This document shows, piece by piece, positions 20,036 to 28,527 of a DNA stretch of 64,000 nt. The stretch's first letter is position 1. Each line of letters opens with the position of its first letter. The translations under genes were made by a program, and so were the position numbers. The DNA is from Psychrobacter immobilis (lineage in GTDB: Bacteria; Pseudomonadota; Gammaproteobacteria; Pseudomonadales; Moraxellaceae), in NCBI GenBank assembly GCA_904846145.1, contig CAJGZL010000001.1, positions 806,001 through 870,000 on the forward strand, given 5' to 3'. Below the pieces are notes generated by a model. That model searched no databases. It had not been told where the DNA came from and saw only the letters and a program-made list of their open reading frames with translations.

Positions 20036-20167
20036 AGGCGTTTCCTTGATTATCAGTGATACCCTCTATGATATAGGGCGAGAATAACACTGTGAATGTT
20101 TTGAGTATTGTGTAGATAACAAAACCCGTAGGTTTTAAAATCAGTATTTCTGTCTATCATAAATTCA

Positions 20168-20560
20168 TTATGACTGAACCGTATCGCGATACTTATTAAT
20201 GGCGTCAAATAGCTCATCTTTACTAAAAGGCTTAGTCAAATATTCATCAGAGCCAACAATGCGCCCGCGAGCTTTGTCAAATAAGCCATCCTTTGATGAC
20301 AGCATAATAACGGGCTTGCTGGCGTAACTTGGATTATTTTTTATCAAAGCACAGGTCTGATAGCCATCAAGACGTGGCATCATAATGTCGACAAAAATGA
20401 TATCTGGATTATTATCCACAATCTTTGCCAAGGCATCAAAACCGTCGACGGCAGTAATGACCTCACATCCTGCACGTTGTAGTAAAGTCTCTGCCGTACG
20501 GCGGATAGTTTTTGAATCATCAATAACCATCACCTTTAGCCCTTCAAAATTATTTTCCAT
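20168..20560 (-). CDS. pilG: Response regulator PilG
   Basis: 130 residues, a stand-alone receiver domain: VIDDSKTIRRTAETLL near the N-terminus, phospho-Asp in IIFVDIMMPRLDGYQTC, Lys in EYLTKPFSKDEL. PilG is the ChpA target that promotes pilus extension and surface signalling through adenylate cyclase in Pseudomonas. It is first in the operon, so the promoter should lie in the 482 bp before it. Confidence 0.95.
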   Translation of the reverse strand: MENNFEGLKVMVIDDSKTIRRTAETLLQRAGCEVITAVDGFDALAKIVDNNPDIIFVDIMMPRLDGYQTCALIKNNPSYASKPVIMLSSKDGLFDKARGRIVGSDEYLTKPFSKDELFDAINKYRDTVQS

Positions 20561-21042
20561 GTTTTGTATCCTATAAATAACGGTTTTATGCGTAGTAGCA
20601 GTGTTTGTTGTACAAATTTATGGTTATGATTTATCCGCTGCAGGTAATATTTTTATATATCCAATATGCTATTTATATGTGCTCAATGCATCATGACAAC
20701 AGTCAAGATCAAATTAACAAGTACTAGCCTATTATAGCATTGACTACCGTTATATTTTTAGCACAAAGACTAAACTGAGCCTTCATACTGCCTTAATAAT
20801 TATCTGATAGCAAAATATAAACTAAAAATAAATTTTAGCTTTATTAGAAGCAAGTCATAACCCTGTAGCGTTTGCGCTTTATCATAGCAAAAAATATCGA
20901 TAATGCGCACTGTTTAACGAGCAAGTTAACAGTATTTAGTCGAGCGCTTAGCTAGATAACTCAGTTTTTGCGCCTAAGCTTTGTCTACGCAATGGAATAA
21001 CGTTTATAATTGCAAATTATAATCTAAATAACAATAGGTGAC
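20561..21042. other. 482-bp divergent intergenic region
   Basis: Contains the promoters for pilG (minus) and the adaptor-like lipoprotein (plus). AT-rich; no ORF, RNA gene or convincing operator seen. Confidence 0.55.
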
Positions 21043-22272
21043 ATGGTGTCCGATAATCATAAGAAATACTATAAAAAAGGCTATAAACATAAGGAAGGTT
21101 ATAAAAAGGCTGTTTTAAGAATTTCTCTGCTAACCGTCATAATAACTATGACAGGCTGCCAGCCTCCTGAGCCAATCGCTGAAAAGCCAGTTATCGACGC
21201 TCAGCCCGCAACTGATTTGCCTATTATCATTGATGAGAACACAGTCACTATGTCACCTGAGCATATACTGAGCATTAAGCCCTCGCGTTATCAGCCAAGC
21301 TTAGGCTTGCAAGGGAATATCGCGGCAATCAAACAGGCCCGCTTTAAAGCCAGTCAAGCATTGACTGTGCAACAAGTACTGGTTGAGCCTAATCAATGGG
21401 TAGAGGCTGGCACCCCCCTATTTATAGTCGAGCGTCAAGATACCACCACTCAAGCAGATGCTATCGCAGATAGCATCTCTTCTAACGGTAATGATAGCGA
21501 TATCAACCCTAAGGAAGATAGTACTATGACAGCGGATACGCCAAATGATCTGACTGCAAAATCGAATATTACTACAACAACGGCTGATACAACACTTGAG
21601 AATACCGTTAACAAAAGCAAAGATAAAAACCTCTCTAAACCCAAGATGAACGCCCCGTCATCTATTACTATCAAAGCGCCATTTACGGGCCGCGTAGATA
21701 CTCTATCTATTCAAGCTATGCAGCAACTAGATATCAATGATCCTATGCTAAGCTTAAGCAATGATAATGATCTATATTTTGTTGCGACGCTGCCTATTCA
21801 AGCGAAGCCTCGACTCTCAGTGGGACAAACCGTAAATTTTACAACGGCGAGTCTAAGCGGCACTTTTACAGGTCAAGTGAGTAAGCTGACCGTTAGCACT
21901 GACGATAAGCTATTGGTTGATGTGCATATTATTAATACCGATAACAATCGTGGTAAGCTTAAAGCCAATATGGCGGTGACTGGGCGCGTTGATTATGGAC
22001 AGATAGAGGTCGGTACTATCGTTCCAAAAAGTGCTATTCATGATGCCGATTTATCAGCTCTTAGCAAAGCGCCTTTTAGACCTATGATGACCCTTAGAGC
22101 CAATGTTTGGATTATTCAGCAAAATCAGCGTTTGACGCGTCAGCCAGTAGAAGTCATCGAATACGATCCTGATACGGATCGCTATCTAATCGCTGGCATT
22201 AATAATGATAGTCTCATCTGTTTAGCCCAGCTGCCCCTACAATCCGCTGGCAAAAGGGTGATTGTTTCTTAA
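21043..22272 (+). CDS. Efflux adaptor-like (HlyD/RND membrane fusion family) lipoprotein, orphan
   Basis: 409 residues. A Lys/Tyr-rich N-terminus precedes a hydrophobic stretch ending in MTGC (Cys39), suggesting a lipoprotein. Two biotinyl-lipoyl half-motifs are seen (VLVEPNQWVEAGTPLF near 115-130, and IKAPFTGRVDTLSI near 208-222), then beta-barrel and membrane-proximal domains. The coiled-coil hairpin that normally joins the halves is replaced by about 75 Thr/Asn/Asp/Ser-rich residues. No RND pump or outer-membrane channel gene is beside it; the next genes are a two-component system. Export function is therefore uncertain. Confidence 0.7.
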   Translation: MVSDNHKKYYKKGYKHKEGYKKAVLRISLLTVIITMTGCQPPEPIAEKPVIDAQPATDLPIIIDENTVTMSPEHILSIKPSRYQPSLGLQGNIAAIKQARFKASQALTVQQVLVEPNQWVEAGTPLFIVERQDTTTQADAIADSISSNGNDSDINPKEDSTMTADTPNDLTAKSNITTTTADTTLENTVNKSKDKNLSKPKMNAPSSITIKAPFTGRVDTLSIQAMQQLDINDPMLSLSNDNDLYFVATLPIQAKPRLSVGQTVNFTTASLSGTFTGQVSKLTVSTDDKLLVDVHIINTDNNRGKLKANMAVTGRVDYGQIEVGTIVPKSAIHDADLSALSKAPFRPMMTLRANVWIIQQNQRLTRQPVEVIEYDPDTDRYLIAGINNDSLICLAQLPLQSAGKRVIVS

Positions 22273-22340
22273 AATAAGCGTGGTCACTATACAAAATATA
22301 GCTTTAAAACTTTAGCTTGGTTGCTTGAGGTTATTTGCTT

Positions 22341-22392
22341 CAGTTTAGCTACTTTGATTCAGTTACTTTAGCTCAGTTGATGGGACTCAGTT
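22341..22392. repeat. Four CAGTT direct repeats upstream of the response regulator gene
   Basis: CAGTT occurs at 22341, 22360, 22374 and 22388, spaced 19, 14 and 14 bp apart and embedded in similar A/T-rich context. They lie 180-230 bp before the response regulator ATG and might be operator sites; this is inference. Confidence 0.3.
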
Positions 22393-22569
22393 ACATGGTG
22401 TAGAAATATTAACAAAGCATGTCTTGTTTGGTAACGTCACAATTAGGCACTATAGTCTAGGCTAAGCTTGATTAACAATCAGCGTTTAGACTGTTATATC
22501 ATTATAAAAAGCTAACAGATATAAGAATTGACAGAAAAAACATTAAACATTAACTTTAGAGGCTATTTT

Positions 22570-23292
22570 ATGAGCAAGCAGATTTTATTGATTGAAGATG
22601 ATCCAGATTTGGCAGAATTGATCAGTGATTATTTAACGATGAATTACTACGATGTCCATCATGCGGGTCTAGGTCAAGAAGGTTTAGACTTACTGGACAC
22701 CAAAGAGCGTGATATTGATTTAGTCGTGCTTGACTTAATGCTACCTGATATGGATGGTATGCAAGTCTGCCAAAAAATTCGTGGCAATAAAAATAATATG
22801 ACTAATAAAGTACCTATTATTATGCTCACGGCCAAGGGCGATACTACTGATCGTGTACTTGGGCTTGAGATGGGTGCTGACGATTATATTGCCAAGCCTT
22901 TTGAGCCACGTGAGCTATTGGCTCGTATTCGTGCGGTTATCCGTCGTCATGAGCAGCCTAACCAAGCTGAGAGTCAATCGGATAGTTTAACTTTTGGTCG
23001 TTTGAGTGTGTTTCCTGACAGCCATGAAGTCACTATCGATGAGCAGCCTGTACGTCTGACTACTCATCAGTTTCAACTGCTTCACTACTTTGCCACTCAT
23101 TCAGGTAAAGTACTCAATCGTGAGCAATTGTGGCAAGCGATGCCCAATGATGACAGCTCAGACAATATCGATCGTGCTATCGATGTTCATATTTCACGTT
23201 TGCGCGCACTGATCGAGGACAATCCTCGTCAGCCAAAACGTATCATTACGGTACGTGGTGTCGGTTATCAGTTTGCAACAGATCAAGTTTAA
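22570..23292 (+). CDS. OmpR/PhoB-family response regulator
   Basis: 240 residues from the ATG at 22570, which follows AGAGG with 7-nt spacing; an upstream TTG (22528) is in frame but has no ribosome site. The receiver domain (about 3-120) has the acidic pair IEDD, phospho-Asp55 in VLDLMLPDMDG and Lys in DYIAKPFEPREL. The C-terminal winged helix (about 135-238) ends with RGVGYQF, typical of OmpR-family DNA binding. It is paired with the histidine kinase 90 bp downstream. The signal is unknown; it resembles regulators of envelope functions such as RstA or BfmR, without enough to name it. Confidence 0.92.
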   Translation: MSKQILLIEDDPDLAELISDYLTMNYYDVHHAGLGQEGLDLLDTKERDIDLVVLDLMLPDMDGMQVCQKIRGNKNNMTNKVPIIMLTAKGDTTDRVLGLEMGADDYIAKPFEPRELLARIRAVIRRHEQPNQAESQSDSLTFGRLSVFPDSHEVTIDEQPVRLTTHQFQLLHYFATHSGKVLNREQLWQAMPNDDSSDNIDRAIDVHISRLRALIEDNPRQPKRIITVRGVGYQFATDQV

Positions 23293-23382
23293 GTGATAAC
23301 AGTTTGATGTTGCGACTGTAACTTCTAAACTCTATAACTTTTGAGCACTGTAACCTCTAACAATGACTACTGAGACTATTTG

Positions 23383-25554
23383 ATGCAGCAATTGGGTTTT
23401 CGCTCTGTTTTTGCTAAGCTATTCGCCAGCGTAATGCTGGCGCTTATCTTATTTGCGGTAGCAATGGTGCTGCTGACTCAATTGGTTCATGACAAAGATG
23501 CTAACATCCGCTCTGAGGTGTTAGCGATGCAAATTTTGGGACAGATCGATCCTTTTTTGCAGGAGCTCAATATCTCAGTTAGTAATGAGAACCGTCTACA
23601 GTCACGCTTTATGCTAGCCGTAGTCAAAAAAAGCTTCGATATATTTGATGAGTCTTTGCAAGCTAAGATGGGCTTATATGATGCTCAGGGCAACTTGCTC
23701 ATGCAGACCGATAATAGCGATCTGCCGCTTGAGCTGCCTGCAACGCCTTCATTATTGTCGCGTATTTTCCCCTCTTTTGTAGAGCATCCACCCACTCAGC
23801 AAGCACAAGTCTACAGTAGCACTGGCTACACCTTATTATACGAGTCACGCCTGCCACCCAAAAAACCTGTACTGTCCGCTGCCCTGAATTTATTTACCGG
23901 GACGCTGCTGCTATTATTGATTATGTCATGTGCGCTGTGGTGGATTGCGCGTTCAATGACTTGGCGGATCAATCAGATGAGCCAGCAGATGAGTCAGCTC
24001 GGTGATGGCGACTTTAGTGTACGAGTCAACGCCCGCGGTAATGATGAAATTGCTCTACTGGCACGCGGATTTAATCAAGCCGCGCAAAAGATTGAACACC
24101 TTATTAATGCTAATAATTTATTACTCGCCCATGCCTCTCACGAATTGCGCACGCCCATTACTCGTATTCGTTTGCAGATTGAAATGATGGGTATGCTAGC
24201 GGCAGCAATGCCTAGCGATACTAAAGCTAAATTCGATAAGCGGGCGCAGGCAATCAATCGTGATCTGTCAGGGCTCAATGATTTGGTCGAGAGTATTTTG
24301 CTGGTAAGTCGTCTAGATGCAGGTCACGTCATGCAGCAAATTGAGACTTTTGACTTATATGACTTGGTCAATCAAGAACGTCAACACTTCTCTGAGGCAA
24401 CTTTAATCGGTGAGCATATCGCTATCGAAGGCCAACCTCCTATGCTTACGCATCTGATCCGTAATCTATTAACCAACGCGATGCTACACGGCGAGCCGCC
24501 TATTACTGTGCTTCTTTATGGTGTACAGACTATCGATGAGGCCGATATTATTCCCGATTATCTACTGCAATCTTTGTTATCTAGTAGCTTGATTGACTAC
24601 AACGATCCCGATCACAGTCATTATGATGAGCCATTGGGTGATATAGCATGGTCTGAAAATGGTCAACAGACGACTGGCCACGCTAAAGATGCCATAACTA
24701 AAGACGACAATAAGACTAAAGCAGATCCTAGTAGCGCGTTGCCTATTATTTATTGCAATGGTGAGACCATTAATGACGAGATACTCAATGACGATTTGAT
24801 CAAAAATAGCAATACTAGATATGCTTTTGACGATAATAGCGATGACTCTGACACGTATAATAAAGCGAGCACCTTATCACTCGAACAAGCAGTAGAGCGA
24901 AAATTACCTGGTAATACAATTAGTAATAAGCATTCTACTGATGAGCTCTCTTATAAAAACAATAGTCCTAGAAACATTGCACCTTTACTGCTCAATAATC
25001 ACGATAAAACAGCCACCAATCTAACAGATAAAATCAAAAAAGTAGTTTGGCGTTTAGTTCCTGAAACCTCACAAGCCAAAACGTCATTGCTAGCAGATAA
25101 CAATGCAGTAAACGATGATCAGCCAAATAAGTCTAAGATAAATAATCAGAAGTCTAAAAAAGCCAGTAAAGAGATTGCTGATAAGACTTCTTTAACGATG
25201 ATTGAGACCACAGATGCGGAGGCATCTCCTCGTAAAGAAGGCTTATTTAAAAAACATCTCAAAAAACCTAAAATTGAAACACGACCTCCGCCCAACTATG
25301 TCGTATTAGCTGTGATAGACGAAGGCTCTGGTATACCAGAAGATAAGCGCGAAGAAATCTTTAGCCCTTTTGTACGTTTGCAACAAAAGAAAAAAGGCTC
25401 AGGGCTTGGCTTATCGCTGGTCTCGCAAATTGTCACCGCGCATCAAGGACGTATTACGACCGACACTATCAATGGCTATACTAGATTTTTATTAGTACTA
25501 CCCGTAAAGCACGACCCGCATTATAACTATAATGATCATAACAGTCATGAATGA
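23383..25554 (+). CDS. Sensor histidine kinase with a ~250-residue insertion in the ATPase domain
   Basis: 723 residues from the ATG at 23383. Membrane helix 1 at about 10-32, a periplasmic domain to about 165, helix 2 at about 168-190, HAMP to about 243, then the dimerisation/phosphoacceptor domain with ASHELRTPITR (His253). The ATPase N box is LIRNLLTNAMLHG (Asn361, Asn365). The G1 box DEGSGIP does not appear until Asp646, and the G2 box is GSGLGLSLV. In ordinary kinases N and G1 boxes are a few dozen residues apart. The inserted stretch (about 382-636) is Asp/Asn/Ser/Lys-rich and looks disordered. All catalytic motifs are retained. Confidence 0.9.
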   Translation: MQQLGFRSVFAKLFASVMLALILFAVAMVLLTQLVHDKDANIRSEVLAMQILGQIDPFLQELNISVSNENRLQSRFMLAVVKKSFDIFDESLQAKMGLYDAQGNLLMQTDNSDLPLELPATPSLLSRIFPSFVEHPPTQQAQVYSSTGYTLLYESRLPPKKPVLSAALNLFTGTLLLLLIMSCALWWIARSMTWRINQMSQQMSQLGDGDFSVRVNARGNDEIALLARGFNQAAQKIEHLINANNLLLAHASHELRTPITRIRLQIEMMGMLAAAMPSDTKAKFDKRAQAINRDLSGLNDLVESILLVSRLDAGHVMQQIETFDLYDLVNQERQHFSEATLIGEHIAIEGQPPMLTHLIRNLLTNAMLHGEPPITVLLYGVQTIDEADIIPDYLLQSLLSSSLIDYNDPDHSHYDEPLGDIAWSENGQQTTGHAKDAITKDDNKTKADPSSALPIIYCNGETINDEILNDDLIKNSNTRYAFDDNSDDSDTYNKASTLSLEQAVERKLPGNTISNKHSTDELSYKNNSPRNIAPLLLNNHDKTATNLTDKIKKVVWRLVPETSQAKTSLLADNNAVNDDQPNKSKINNQKSKKASKEIADKTSLTMIETTDAEASPRKEGLFKKHLKKPKIETRPPPNYVVLAVIDEGSGIPEDKREEIFSPFVRLQQKKKGSGLGLSLVSQIVTAHQGRITTDTINGYTRFLLVLPVKHDPHYNYNDHNSHE

Positions 25555-25682
25555 TCATTATAGCCATGACTAAAAAGACTAGAGCCTACCCTATTCTCTC
25601 ACTTCTCAATAGTGTATTAGCTCTCACTTACTCACTAATATCCTACCTCTATATCCTTAGTCACTAACCTCATAACTAAATC

Positions 25683-25706
25683 CGTCAATAATATGCTATA
25701 TTGACG
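25683..25706. promoter_or_regulatory. Operator-like palindrome upstream of metNIQ
   Basis: CGTCAATA (25683-25690) and its exact complement TATTGACG (25699-25706) are separated by 8 bp, giving a 24-bp dyad about 95 bp before the metN ATG. The right arm contains TTGACG, which could double as a -35 element. The binding regulator is unknown; it does not resemble the MetJ box AGACGTCT. Confidence 0.45.
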
Positions 25707-25800
25707 CCCCTATTTTGTTATCACCTTTCAAAGCTTGTTTAATCCTTCAAAAATAAGCACTGCTGATAACCAAAAAAACTTATCTAATCTTGAGTTTTCT

Positions 25801-26571
25801 ATGAGCGAGATGATCGTCCTAAATGATGTAACCAAAAGCTTTATGAGTGATCGCTCTATAAAGGGTGCCGATGGTAAAACGTTGCAATTTGTAGCGGTTG
25901 AGCCGACCTCATTGTCTGTACAGCAAGGCGAGATATTCGGCTTGATGGGTTATTCAGGGGCAGGCAAGTCAACTTTGCTACGCCTGATAAATATGCTTGA
26001 GCGCCCTGATAGCGGTCAAGTCATTATTGATGGTGTGGACTTGACTCAGTTATCCGCCAGCGACTTACGCATTGCCCGACATAATATAGGTATGATTTTC
26101 CAGCAGTTTAATTTGATGGCTAATCGTACGGTATATGATAACGTCGCCTTTAATCTAACCGTCTCAGGGTACGCGAGTCGCGATATAAACAAGCGGGTAA
26201 TGGCGTGCCTAGACATTGTCGATCTTACGGATAAAGCGGATCAATATCCTGCTCAGTTATCGGGTGGGCAAAAGCAGCGCGTTGGGATTGCTCGGGCTAT
26301 TGCGCCTAGTCCTAAAGTGTTGCTAGCCGATGAGCCAACTAGTGCGCTCGATCCTGCCACGACGCGTAGCTTGCTCACCTGCCTGCGTGATATCAATGAG
26401 CAATTAGGCGTGACCATCGTCATCGTCACCCATGAGATGAGCGTTATTCGCCGTCTCTGCCATCGCGCCGCCTTGCTACATCAAGGACATCTGCTTGAGG
26501 TTGCGGATGTTAGCGATGGCCTGATTCAAGCGACTACTTTAATCGGCAAAGGCTTAGTACAAGAAGACTAG
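25801..26571 (+). CDS. metN: Methionine ABC transporter ATP-binding protein, short form
   Basis: 257 residues from the ATG at 25801 (an upstream TTG at 25735 would add 22 residues unlike the family). Walker A GYSGAGKST, signature LSGGQKQRVGIARA and Walker B LLADEPTSALD are intact. MetN of E. coli has 343 residues, with a C-terminal regulatory domain that binds methionine and shuts down transport. That domain is absent here, since the protein ends shortly after the ATPase core. It precedes metI and metQ, forming a complete importer. Confidence 0.9.
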   Translation: MSEMIVLNDVTKSFMSDRSIKGADGKTLQFVAVEPTSLSVQQGEIFGLMGYSGAGKSTLLRLINMLERPDSGQVIIDGVDLTQLSASDLRIARHNIGMIFQQFNLMANRTVYDNVAFNLTVSGYASRDINKRVMACLDIVDLTDKADQYPAQLSGGQKQRVGIARAIAPSPKVLLADEPTSALDPATTRSLLTCLRDINEQLGVTIVIVTHEMSVIRRLCHRAALLHQGHLLEVADVSDGLIQATTLIGKGLVQED

Positions 26572-26586
26572 CCAAAAGAGATTCTT

Positions 26587-27273
26587 ATGTTAACTGGCAC
26601 TGAATTATCCGTCTCAATTGATAAACTACTGACCCTACGTAAAGAAATTTGGCAGGCGACCCTCGATACTTTTATTATGCTAGGTATCTCAACGACTGCA
26701 GCGATTATTATTGGTGGAATATTTGGAATATTTTTATTCTTATCAAGTGATCGACAGTTCTTACAGAACAAAGCGCTATATGGAATATTAGGTAGTATTA
26801 CCAACTTCATGCGCGCCTTTCCGTTCGTGATTTTGATGATTGCAATGAGCCCTTTTACCAAAGCTATCGTCGGCACAGGCATTGGACCTATTGCCGCCTC
26901 CTTAGTGCTGGCTATTGCAGGTTCGTTTTATTTTGCGCGGTTGGTTGAACAAAACCTGCGTGAAGTGCCGCGCGGTATCATTGAAGCCACTGAATCTATG
27001 GGCGCACGTCCCTTCACTATTATCAAAGTACTGCTCAATGAGGCGCGCTCAGGATTGATATTGTCCGTCACGATCCTGTGTATTAGCTTACTATCTTATT
27101 CAGCAGCGGCAGGTATGATCGGTGGTGGTGGCCTTGGTGATTTGGCGATTCGTTATGGTTACTATCGTTATCAAACTGAGGTTATGGTGTTCATCGTCAT
27201 TATGCTATCGATTATGGTGATCTCAATTCAGGCTTTTGGTAATTGGCTAGCCACTCGCTTAGATAAGCGCTAG
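26587..27273 (+). CDS. metI: Methionine ABC transporter permease
   Basis: 228 residues with about five membrane helices. The ABC permease EAA-type loop is visible as IEATESMGARPFTIIKVLLNEA, within the usual position before the last helices (only the core EATESMGA is diagnostic). It begins 16 bp after metN, with AAGAG before the ATG. It forms the membrane channel driven by MetN and fed by MetQ. Confidence 0.94.
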   Translation: MLTGTELSVSIDKLLTLRKEIWQATLDTFIMLGISTTAAIIIGGIFGIFLFLSSDRQFLQNKALYGILGSITNFMRAFPFVILMIAMSPFTKAIVGTGIGPIAASLVLAIAGSFYFARLVEQNLREVPRGIIEATESMGARPFTIIKVLLNEARSGLILSVTILCISLLSYSAAAGMIGGGGLGDLAIRYGYYRYQTEVMVFIVIMLSIMVISIQAFGNWLATRLDKR

Positions 27274-27459
27274 GCCGCGCCCAAAGCGTAGAATTTAGTT
27301 ATCATAAGTGAAACCCTTGACTTTAGCGCGTCCTAAGTTTAGCTTTATCATCATTTGCCCAGTGGTGCCGAATTAAAAGCCGTCATCTTAATTTGTTCAT
27401 CTTTTAATACCAGCCTTTTGTATTATTAGCTATTTACCACTTATCCTTGAGGAAAAACC

Positions 27460-28431
27460 ATGAAATTAACAGATATCAGTCGTCAATTAGCAACCGCATT
27501 AGCGACTGTTGGCGTATCAGGTCTCGTGCTCGTTGGCTGTAATAATTCATCAGCACCAGAAGCCACTAAAGAGGCAGTAACCGAAGGTGAAACTGCCGTA
27601 GCCGCTCCTAGTGATATCGATCCTGACCATACCAAGATCGTCATCGGTACGACCGAAGGCGACTTTGCTGATATGGTCCGTAATCAAGTCAAAGGCTCGC
27701 TAGAAGCGCAAGGCTACGAAGTTGAGTTAATCACTTTTACCGATTATGTGCGTCCAAATTTAGCTTTGGCTGATGGCGACCTAGATATTAATATCTTCCA
27801 GCATAAGCCCTATCTCGATAACTTTAAAGCCGAAAATAATCTTGATTTGATTGAGCTATTTCAAGTTCCTACCGCGCCATTAGGTATTTATTCTGGCAAA
27901 AAGACTAACATCGAAGAAGCCTATAAAGGCATGAGCGTCTCAGCGCCGAACGATCCTAGTAACTTTGCTCGCGCGTTAGTAATGATGAGCGATCTTGGTT
28001 GGATTACGTTAAAAGACGATATCGACCCGCTGACTGCAGCAAAGTCTGATATTGCTGATAATAGTAAATACGATATCAAGATCGTTGAATTAGAAGCCGC
28101 TCAATTACCACGCGCTCGTGACGAAGTTGACTTTGCGGTTATTAATGGTAATTATGCGACTGACGCTGGCATTGAATTGACGAGTGCTCTATTCCAAGAG
28201 CCTAGCTTCAATTATGTCAATTGGTCAGCGATTAAATCTGCTGATGCTAATAAAAAATGGGTCAAAGACATCACTAACGCTTATAACTCAGATGAGTTTA
28301 AAAAGTATGCGAACGACACTTTCCCAGGCTATAAATATCCAAAGATTTGGAATCCAGAAGATTATGCCGCAAAAGTTAGCGCTACTGCAGGTACGGCTAC
28401 TGCTACTGGCCAAGTCGCTGCTGCTGAATAG
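27460..28431 (+). CDS. metQ: Methionine-binding lipoprotein
   Basis: 323 residues. Lipobox VLVGC (Cys27), then an Ala/Glu/Thr-rich spacer. The NlpA/MetQ fold follows from about residue 55: KIVIGTTEGDFADMV, then DYVRPNLALADGDLDINIFQHKPYLD in the substrate-cleft region, and ending in the WNPEDY area. The C-terminal tail is Ala/Thr-rich and longer than in E. coli MetQ. GAGGA precedes the ATG. A 186-bp gap from metI leaves room for an additional promoter. It captures methionine in the periplasm for MetNI. Confidence 0.94.
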   Translation: MKLTDISRQLATALATVGVSGLVLVGCNNSSAPEATKEAVTEGETAVAAPSDIDPDHTKIVIGTTEGDFADMVRNQVKGSLEAQGYEVELITFTDYVRPNLALADGDLDINIFQHKPYLDNFKAENNLDLIELFQVPTAPLGIYSGKKTNIEEAYKGMSVSAPNDPSNFARALVMMSDLGWITLKDDIDPLTAAKSDIADNSKYDIKIVELEAAQLPRARDEVDFAVINGNYATDAGIELTSALFQEPSFNYVNWSAIKSADANKKWVKDITNAYNSDEFKKYANDTFPGYKYPKIWNPEDYAAKVSATAGTATATGQVAAAE

Positions 28432-28463
28432 CTAGCTTTTCAGAGCTATAAACAGTAAATATG

Positions 28464-28500
28464 AAAACGCCCACTACCTACTGGTAATGGGCGTTTTTTT
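28464..28500. terminator. Terminator between metQ and the convergent deaminase pseudogene
   Basis: AAAACGCCCA pairs with TGGGCGTTTT (28488-28497), and inner TACC pairs with GGTA; seven T follow on the plus strand. The A run on the other side allows use by the minus-strand gene. Confidence 0.92.
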
Positions 28501-28527
28501 CTCTAAGCCTATTAGAACCACTACAAA

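Noticed and set aside
22461..22500. Imperfect dyad GTCTA...TAGAC before the response regulator
   Set aside because: Arms are only five exact bases with several mismatches inside; too weak to list as a site.
23380..25554. Kinase gene as two genes fused by an error
   Set aside because: The insert is in one frame throughout and both flanks are halves of a single ATPase domain, so it reads as an insertion, not a junction of two genes.
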